In this document: positions 58,967 to 64,000 of the stretch, piece after piece
Layout of the letters: every line of letters begins with the position of its first letter
How positions within the stretch are numbered: the first letter of the stretch is position 1
Assembly (NCBI RefSeq): GCF_030464345.1
Contig: NZ_VCYH01000008.1
Coordinates: 104,405-168,404 of the forward strand
DNA length: 64,000 bases
Reading direction: 5' to 3'
From: Methanoculleus frigidifontis
GTDB lineage: Archaea > Halobacteriota > Methanomicrobia > Methanomicrobiales > Methanoculleaceae
Position numbers and translations under genes: made by a program
The notes under the pieces: generated by a model
Database searches by the model: none
What the model was told of the DNA's origin: nothing
Seen by the model: only the letters and a program-made list of their open reading frames with translations

Positions 58967-61900
58967 TTGTACATTACGCAGCTTGAGATCGACAACTTCA
59001 AGTCTTTCGGAAGAAAGACCAAAATTCCATTTTTTGAGGGTTTCACTGTCGTTTCAGGCCCGAACGGATCAGGGAAAAGCAACATCATCGATAGCGTTCT
59101 CTTCGTGCTTGCACTCTCCGGCGCCCGCGGGCTCCGGGCCGAGAAGCTGACCGATCTGATCAACGTCAACACCGGCAAGAACACGGCGGAGGTGACCGTC
59201 ACCTTCTCTGACGGCACCGCGATACGCCGGCGGATCAAACGGACGGCGACCGGGTATTACAGTTACAACTACTTGAACAACCGGCTCTGCAAGCAGGGTG
59301 ACGTCATCGAGTTTCTGGCGAAGTTCGGGATCAAGCCGGAGGGCTACAACGTCGTGATGCAGGGTGACATCACGCGCATCATGGAGATGAGCAATACCGA
59401 ACGGCGCAAGATCATCGACGAGATCGCCGGTGTTGCCGAGTTCGATCATAAGCGCGAGCAGGCGCTCGGCGAGCTCGGCGTTGTCAGGGAGCGGATCGAG
59501 CGTGAGGAGATCATCCTTCACGAGCTCGCCACGCGGCTTGACGCACTGCAGCACGAGCGCGAACAGGCGCTCGAACACCAGCGGTGGCAGAACGAGATCG
59601 CACACCTCTCCCGCTGCCGCGGTGCCGCCCAGGTCCGGCAGAAGGAGCAGGAGATCGGAGCGCTGCAGGAGCTCATGCAGAACCAGCAGGCGGAGCAGAC
59701 CCGGCTTGGCGCGGAGATCGCCGGCAAAAACGAAACGCTTGCCGAGATGCGCTGCCAGCTCGGCGACCTCGACCGCGAGATCAATGCCAGGAGCGGCACC
59801 GAGTTTCTGCGGATCGTCGGGCAGCTTGAGGAGGAGCGGAGCGGGATCAAGGTTGCCGAAAAAACGATCGAGCGCCTGAAGCGGGAGAAGGAGGAGAATC
59901 TGGAGTCCGTCAAGCGGGTCTACATGGACAGCAAGCGTGCCGAGTCCCGCGTGACCGAGACCGGCGAGCAGATCCGCACGATGAGCATCGACAGGGCGAA
60001 CCTCGCGATGGAGCTTGCCACTGCGCGGGAGCAGATGTCCGGCGTCGAAGAGCGGATCCAGGCCGAGAGCAGAGAGGTCGAGGGCGTGAAAGACCAGCTC
60101 TTCGCCCTGATGAACGCCTCCGAGCAGCAGAAGGAGGTCCGGGCGAACCTTCTCCACGAGCAGGACCTGATCATCGAGAAGAGCCGGATGCGGACCTCGG
60201 AGCGAGAACGGCTGCAGTCCCGTCTTCGCCAGGTGGACGAGGAACTCGAGAGCAAGCACGCGCAGGTTGCCGAGTACTCCGCCTCGATGGTCGACTGCGA
60301 GGAGGAGAAACGGCGCCTCGAGCGTGATCTTGCCGAGGCGGAGGGGTCTCTCTTCGCGCGCCGCTCTGCCCTGGACCGGCTGAAGAAGGAGATCCGCTCT
60401 CATGAGCAGGATATCATGCGCTTTGAGGCGCAGCAGCAGGCGGGAGGAGACGCGGCCGGACGGGCGATGGAGCAGATCCTCGGGATGGACGGCGTCCACG
60501 GCACCGTCGCGCAGCTCGGACGGGCGCCGCCCGACTATGCGACGGCGCTGGATGTGGCGGCGAGCGGCAGGCTCCGCTACGTCATCGTCGACAGCGACGG
60601 CGTGGCCTCGGATGCGATCCGGTTCCTGAAGGAGAACCGGCTCGGCAGGGTCACGTTCCTGCCGCTGAACAAGCTCCGGCCGCCCATTCTCTCCCCGCTG
60701 GACGCGGACCCGGGCGTCGTCGGGTACGCGGTCGATCTGCTCGAGTACGACCCCGAGTTCGACCGGGCCTTCCGGGTGGTCTTCGGCACCACGGTCGTCG
60801 TGGATACGCTCGAGCGCGCCCGGCGGATGATGGGCCGCTACAAGATGGTGACCCTCGACGGCGAGGTCCTCGAGAAGGCGGGGGCGATGACCGGCGGATC
60901 GCAGCAGAAGAAGATGAAGGGTTTCGGGGTCGCGGTCGACGACGAGATTGCACGCCTGCGCGCCGCGCTGATCGGGCTCGAGGCCGAAGCGGCGGAGGTC
61001 GGCGCCGCGATCCAGCGTTCTTCGTCGGTCTCGGAGGAGATGCGCAGCAGACGCAGTGCGCTTGACGAGCAGCTCGCACGCTACCGGATGCTCACCGAGG
61101 AGTTCCGAAAACGCGTCGACGTTCTCGAAGGCGAGAAGCAGGAACTCGCATCGACGCTTGCGGAGATGGAGCAGGGGGCGAAGAGCGGAAGTGCGGAGCT
61201 TGCACGCCTCGAGAGCGATCTCGCTATGGCGAACGCCGAACTCTCCCGGCTCACCGGCGAGATCGATGCCCTCAAGGCCAAACTGGACGACACCGGCATC
61301 CCCGCGCTCACCGAGGAGTACGAGCGCTACCGCAGAGAGGTCGACGAGACCGAGAAGCGGCTCCGGAACAAGGAAGCGGATATCGCGGATGCCAAACGCG
61401 AGCGGCAGCACTTTGTCAACCGCCTCGAGGAGCTCGGGGCGGAGCGGGAACGGGTCGCCGGGAAGAACCGGGATATCGACGCCGAGATCACCGCTTTGTC
61501 CGGGCAGATCGAGGAGCACTGCCGGTCGATAGAGCACCTCGAGGCGAGGCAGGAGGAGTTCTCGCAGGAACTCGCGGACCTCCGGCGTGAGCGCGAGGAA
61601 TCCGTCGCCCGGATCCAGGATGTGGAGAAGCGGATCATCGAGCTTGAGGGGGCGGTTGAGCGGACCAGGATGCAGATGGAGGCTCTCTGCGACCGGGAAC
61701 GCTCGCAGCTTGAGGAGCTTGCCCTCCTGCGCGAGCAGGCCGGTGACCTGCAGACCGATCTGACGCTCGCTGAGATCGATGCCGGCATCGATGCGGCCGA
61801 GCGCGCCGTCCGCAAGATCGGCGCGGTGAACATGCTGGCGATCGAGGAGTGTGACCGGGTGCTGCAGCGGCTGGAGGAGCGGACCGAGAAGAAAGACGTC

Positions 61901-62410
61901 CTCTCCCGTGAACGGACGATGCTTCTCGAGCGGATCGAGAAGTTTGAGAAGTTGAAGTACGACGCATTCATGACCGCGTTTTCGTTCATCGATGCAAATT
62001 TCCGGGAGATCTTCGCGCGGCTCACCGACGGGAGCGGGCACCTGATCCTCGAGAACGAGGACGATCCGTTCGCCGGCGGCATGACGTTCGCGGTGCAGCC
62101 GCGGGACAAGAAGGTGCACCTCCTCTCCTCGCTCTCCGGCGGGGAGAAGTCGCTGACGACGCTTGCGTTCATCTTCTCGATCCAGAAGTACATGCCGGCG
62201 CCGTTCTACGCGCTCGACGAGGTCGATATGTTCCTGGACGGGAACAACGTGGAGCGGATCGCCGATATGATCAAGGAGCTCTCGTCGCGCGCACAGTCGA
62301 TGATCGTCTCGCTGCGTAAGCCGATGATCGAGCGCGCCGACCGGATCATCGGTGTGACCATCCGGCCCGACAAGAGCACCTACGTGACCGGTGTGAAGAA
62401 TAATGGATGA
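58967..62410 (+). CDS. smc: Chromosome segregation protein SMC
   Basis: An 1147-residue protein, typical SMC size. Walker A GPNGSGKSN (about 31-39), two long coiled coils, a hinge at about 500-670 (ILGMDGVHGTVAQLG, TALDVAASGRLRYVIVD, GRVTFLPLNKL), and a C-terminal head with LSSLSGGEKSLTTLAF (signature, about 1055) and FYALDEVDMFLDGNNVERI (Walker B, about 1081). Starts at TTG 58967. The stop overlaps the scpA start by 8 bp. It organises and separates chromosomes with ScpA. Confidence 0.96.
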   Translation: MYITQLEIDNFKSFGRKTKIPFFEGFTVVSGPNGSGKSNIIDSVLFVLALSGARGLRAEKLTDLINVNTGKNTAEVTVTFSDGTAIRRRIKRTATGYYSYNYLNNRLCKQGDVIEFLAKFGIKPEGYNVVMQGDITRIMEMSNTERRKIIDEIAGVAEFDHKREQALGELGVVRERIEREEIILHELATRLDALQHEREQALEHQRWQNEIAHLSRCRGAAQVRQKEQEIGALQELMQNQQAEQTRLGAEIAGKNETLAEMRCQLGDLDREINARSGTEFLRIVGQLEEERSGIKVAEKTIERLKREKEENLESVKRVYMDSKRAESRVTETGEQIRTMSIDRANLAMELATAREQMSGVEERIQAESREVEGVKDQLFALMNASEQQKEVRANLLHEQDLIIEKSRMRTSERERLQSRLRQVDEELESKHAQVAEYSASMVDCEEEKRRLERDLAEAEGSLFARRSALDRLKKEIRSHEQDIMRFEAQQQAGGDAAGRAMEQILGMDGVHGTVAQLGRAPPDYATALDVAASGRLRYVIVDSDGVASDAIRFLKENRLGRVTFLPLNKLRPPILSPLDADPGVVGYAVDLLEYDPEFDRAFRVVFGTTVVVDTLERARRMMGRYKMVTLDGEVLEKAGAMTGGSQQKKMKGFGVAVDDEIARLRAALIGLEAEAAEVGAAIQRSSSVSEEMRSRRSALDEQLARYRMLTEEFRKRVDVLEGEKQELASTLAEMEQGAKSGSAELARLESDLAMANAELSRLTGEIDALKAKLDDTGIPALTEEYERYRREVDETEKRLRNKEADIADAKRERQHFVNRLEELGAERERVAGKNRDIDAEITALSGQIEEHCRSIEHLEARQEEFSQELADLRREREESVARIQDVEKRIIELEGAVERTRMQMEALCDRERSQLEELALLREQAGDLQTDLTLAEIDAGIDAAERAVRKIGAVNMLAIEECDRVLQRLEERTEKKDVLSRERTMLLERIEKFEKLKYDAFMTAFSFIDANFREIFARLTDGSGHLILENEDDPFAGGMTFAVQPRDKKVHLLSSLSGGEKSLTTLAFIFSIQKYMPAPFYALDEVDMFLDGNNVERIADMIKELSSRAQSMIVSLRKPMIERADRIIGVTIRPDKSTYVTGVKNNG

Positions 62411-63137
62411 GGAGCCGATCGAGATCCTAGTCGGCATGGCCGAACGGGGGGAGGTTGATCCCTGGAATATCGACATCGTCGACCTGACCGACCGGTTCCT
62501 CGCCGAACTCGAGCACCGCAAGGAGCTCGATCTCCGCATCTCGGGGCGGACGCTCTTTTACGCGGCGACGCTGCTGCGGATGAAGTCGGAGTATCTGGAG
62601 ACGATCGACGATGAGCCGGATGAGGACGACCTGCTCGGCGACGACGATGCCCTCTTCGTCGATCTTGAGTGCGATTTCGATCCTGTCCACGCCGCCGAAC
62701 CGATGGAGCGGCTCGAACGGGAGATCCAGCGGCGCCTGGGCAGGAAGAGCGTGCGGAGCCGTCCGCCGGTGACGCTCTACGAGCTGATCAAGCAGCTGAA
62801 GACGGCGGAGCGGGAGCAGCAGCGCCGGCAGCGGCGACGGAGTGCCGCAGTCAGGGACACGGACCTGCACCTGAACGCGGAGGATGTTGTCGGGCTTGCC
62901 CATGATGAGGGGTATCAGCGCGCCGTGTCGACGGTGCTTGAAGGCTACCTGCGCACGGCGGGCAGCGGCGCGCCCACGACGCTCGGCGAACTCTCCTCGC
63001 AGATGGGGTGGGCTGCGCGTGACGTCTACATCCCCCTGCTCTTTCTGATGCTCGAGGGGAAGATTGCGCTCTGGCAGGACGAGTTCTTTGGTGAGATATT
63101 CGTCGGCGACGAGGCTCCGCCGTGCGGCGAGGCATGA
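62403..63137 (+). CDS. scpA: Segregation and condensation protein ScpA
   Basis: A 244-residue kleisin: EIPIEILVGMAERGEVDPWNIDIVDLTDRFLAEL (in the form EEPIEILVGMAERG), RISGRTLFYAATLLRMKSEYL, an acidic loop DDEPDEDDLLGDDDALF, and a C-terminal winged-helix region (PTTLGELSSQMGWAARDVYIPLLFLMLEGKIALWQDEFFGEIFV) which binds the SMC head. It overlaps smc by 8 bp. No scpB is seen downstream. Confidence 0.92.
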   Translation: MDEEPIEILVGMAERGEVDPWNIDIVDLTDRFLAELEHRKELDLRISGRTLFYAATLLRMKSEYLETIDDEPDEDDLLGDDDALFVDLECDFDPVHAAEPMERLEREIQRRLGRKSVRSRPPVTLYELIKQLKTAEREQQRRQRRRSAAVRDTDLHLNAEDVVGLAHDEGYQRAVSTVLEGYLRTAGSGAPTTLGELSSQMGWAARDVYIPLLFLMLEGKIALWQDEFFGEIFVGDEAPPCGEA

Positions 63138-63385
63138 TGCGGCACCGCTCGCCGGGCGTCTCGCCGGGGGCGGTCGGTCGGTCTTCGTGCGTTCTGTGGC
63201 TCCGTTTTTTCCGGCATGATCTGTCGGGGGTTCTCTGTTTCTCAGCATTTTTTCGGGTATCCGGGTGGGAGGATCTGCGCGCATGCCTGTGGTGGTGATC
63301 CGGCTGATGCGTTCTCCTCTCTGATCCCGGGGGTTTTCGGTCAAGAATGGTGGTATTCACCCCCGGAGCGCTCGCCACCGGGCTC

Positions 63386-63400
63386 AAAGTATATATACTC
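63386..63400 (+). promoter_or_regulatory. rRNA promoter-array unit 1 (weakest copy)
   Basis: A TATA element inside the 12-bp palindrome AGTATATATACT (63388-63399). It lies about 145 bp before the TATA of the next unit. Its upstream flank (GCGCTCGCCACCGGG) only loosely resembles the conserved box of the other units, so its activity is less certain. Confidence 0.4.
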
Positions 63401-63488
63401 GCGACGACCACCTGATATGGTCGAATGGGGAGCGGTTTACGACGATTCTGCCCGGCCTGGGCGCGGTCGTCCGTCGCTTCACACCGTT

Positions 63489-63545
63489 ATGAGGGTTCGA
63501 GCGGATTCGCTCGGATCTGATGTTTAGGGGAAACTTATATATTGC
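63489..63545 (+). promoter_or_regulatory. rRNA promoter-array unit 2
   Basis: A conserved 34-bp block (63489-63522) that ends TCGCTCGGATCTGATG and contains the stem CGAGCG/CGCTCG, followed after 12-13 bp by the TATA box TTATATAT (63535-63542). Downstream, GACAACATTGTAAGG (about 63551-63565) fits the initiation region and is echoed in unit 3. Confidence 0.65.
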
Positions 63546-63633
63546 AGCGGCGACAACATTGTAAGGCTGTGTTGATGTGGTGCCGAACCGTGCAGCCCTC
63601 CGGGGTGGTCTGGTCGTGGCGCCGTCAACTGCA

Positions 63634-63690
63634 ATGAGGGTCCGAGCAATCTCGCTCGGATCTGATGCGGGAAGACAATGTTTATATCTG
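63634..63690 (+). promoter_or_regulatory. rRNA promoter-array unit 3
   Basis: The 34-bp block (63634-63667) matches that of unit 2 at 29 of 34 positions, including the invariant TCGCTCGGATCTGATG and the CCGAGC/GCTCGG stem. The TATA box TTTATAT (63681-63687) follows after 13 bp. The start-region sequence ACAAACATTGTTTCCT is repeated with small changes in units 2 and 4. Confidence 0.65.
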
Positions 63691-63797
63691 GCAAAGAACA
63701 AACATTGTTTCCTTCAAAATGAACTATAATGGTTGTTCCGCCGTGAAACCGCGGCGGGAAGCCTTCGGTTGCCTGCATGGGTGTTCGGTGCGCCGCA

Positions 63798-63833
63798 TCG
63801 GATCTCATGCGGGAAAACAAGGCTTAAATACCA
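63798..63833 (+). promoter_or_regulatory. rRNA promoter-array unit 4 (closest to 16S)
   Basis: TCGGATCTCATGCGGGAAAACAAGG (split: 63798-63809 then a matching A-rich spacer) leads to a TTAAATA TATA box (63824-63830), about 143 bp after the TATA of unit 3. ACAAATATAGTTTCCT follows. Transcripts from here would have a leader of roughly 125-130 nt before 16S. Confidence 0.65.
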
Positions 63834-63863
63834 TCAAATACAAATATAGTTTCCTCGTGATGG

Positions 63864-63900
63864 AGAACCAACATGACCGCGGTTTATGCGGGTTGGTTCT
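63864..63900 (+). ncRNA. Hairpin in the 16S rRNA leader
   Basis: AGAACCAAC (63864-63872) pairs perfectly with GTTGGTTCT (63892-63900) in the leader downstream of the last promoter unit. It may belong to the pre-rRNA processing or antitermination structure. Confidence 0.45.
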
Positions 63901-63981
63901 GACGTTGGCATTGGCAATGCGGAAATCTGTTTAGTAACCGCTAATTCCACCCAAGTTTAAGCAAGTGTGCATTACTTCCAA

Positions 63982-64000
63982 ATTCTGGTTGATCCTGCCA
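63982..64000 (+). rRNA. 16S rRNA, first 19 bases (truncated at the window edge)
   Basis: ATTCTGGTTGATCCTGCCA is the canonical 5' end of archaeal small-subunit rRNA. The gene continues beyond the window. Confidence 0.95.

Larger units (their letters stand above)
63138..63981. other. Upstream region of the rRNA operon, no gene
   Basis: About 840 bp between scpA and the 16S gene with no credible coding sequence. Its right part (from about 63380) holds a tandem array of promoter units described separately; the left part (63138-63380) shows only pyrimidine/T-rich stretches (such as CCGTTTTTTCCGG near 63204), likely ending the scpA transcript. Confidence 0.75.

Noticed and set aside
59069..62539. 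A continuous 1156-codon frame on the minus strand opposite smc and the start of scpA
   Set aside because: It is a by-product of GC-rich third positions: its translation is Leu/Asp/Arg/His-rich, has no domains and lies antisense to the clearly recognised smc.
63216..63527. Frames in the rRNA upstream region (also 63384-63701, 63524-63820 and 63665-63934)
   Set aside because: They cross the promoter repeats and the TATA boxes; the repeat structure explains the conservation better than coding.
1..64000. CRISPR arrays, insertion sequences, prophage or integrase genes
   Set aside because: No regularly spaced repeat-spacer pattern, no transposase or integrase motif and no att-like site beside the single tRNA were seen.

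Overview
The window comes from a GC-rich archaeal methanogen chromosome. The evidence is: coenzyme F420 genes (cofC, cofE, cofG), an archaeal tyrosine decarboxylase (mfnA, methanofuran pathway), an archaeal Dph2, an archaeal ATP-dependent DNA ligase, an NreA repair protein, TATA-box promoters, leaderless starts, and the first bases of an archaeal 16S rRNA at the right edge. The gene content and style of the surface proteins fit Methanomicrobiales, probably a Methanoculleus-like organism. The genus is an inference.

Bases 1-22207 form a molybdenum/tungsten (Mo/W) island. It holds the end of one oxyanion ABC ATPase gene, a molybdenum-storage-protein homologue, a complete tungstate-type ABC system (wtpA-wtpB-wtpC, 2027-5097), a MOT1-type molybdate permease (17510-18649) and a molybdate-type ABC system (modA-modB-modC, 18961-22207) with a TrmO-like gene between modA and modB. 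Between the two ABC systems, on the minus strand, lies a six-gene operon (17230 to 6800). It encodes large secreted or surface-anchored proteins built from sulfite-oxidase-like (SUOX-type) folds, DUF4430-like repeats and PEGA repeats, and it ends with a second WtpA-like lipoprotein. I read it as a candidate extracellular system tied to Mo/W chemistry or capture. It is the most novel-looking feature here.

Bases 22216-39895 are a mixed region: a COG3044-type ATPase, an MBL-fold hydrolase, a multi-PAS sensor, a PIG-L deacetylase, a helical-repeat protein, DNA ligase convergent with nreA, a methanogen-specific protein of unknown function, an AIM24-family protein, an HNH nuclease, a YgiQ-type radical SAM protein, a PPC-domain protein, a membrane acyltransferase, a GMC-type oxidoreductase, a few small proteins and tRNA-Val(GAC).

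Bases 40021-63137 are mostly core metabolism. serA diverges from a tightly overlapping run ppsA-mfnA-hpt-dph2-methyltransferase-MFS, followed by an ABC1/UbiB-family kinase. On the minus strand come cofG and purC-purS-purQ-FTR. cofC then runs convergently into glyA-folD-folP-cofE (serine hydroxymethyltransferase, folate and F420 genes). A coiled-coil protein, smc and scpA form a chromosome-segregation operon.

Bases 63138-63981 hold no gene. They carry a tandem array of TATA promoters spaced about 145 bp apart that leads into the 16S rRNA gene, whose first 19 bases close the window.
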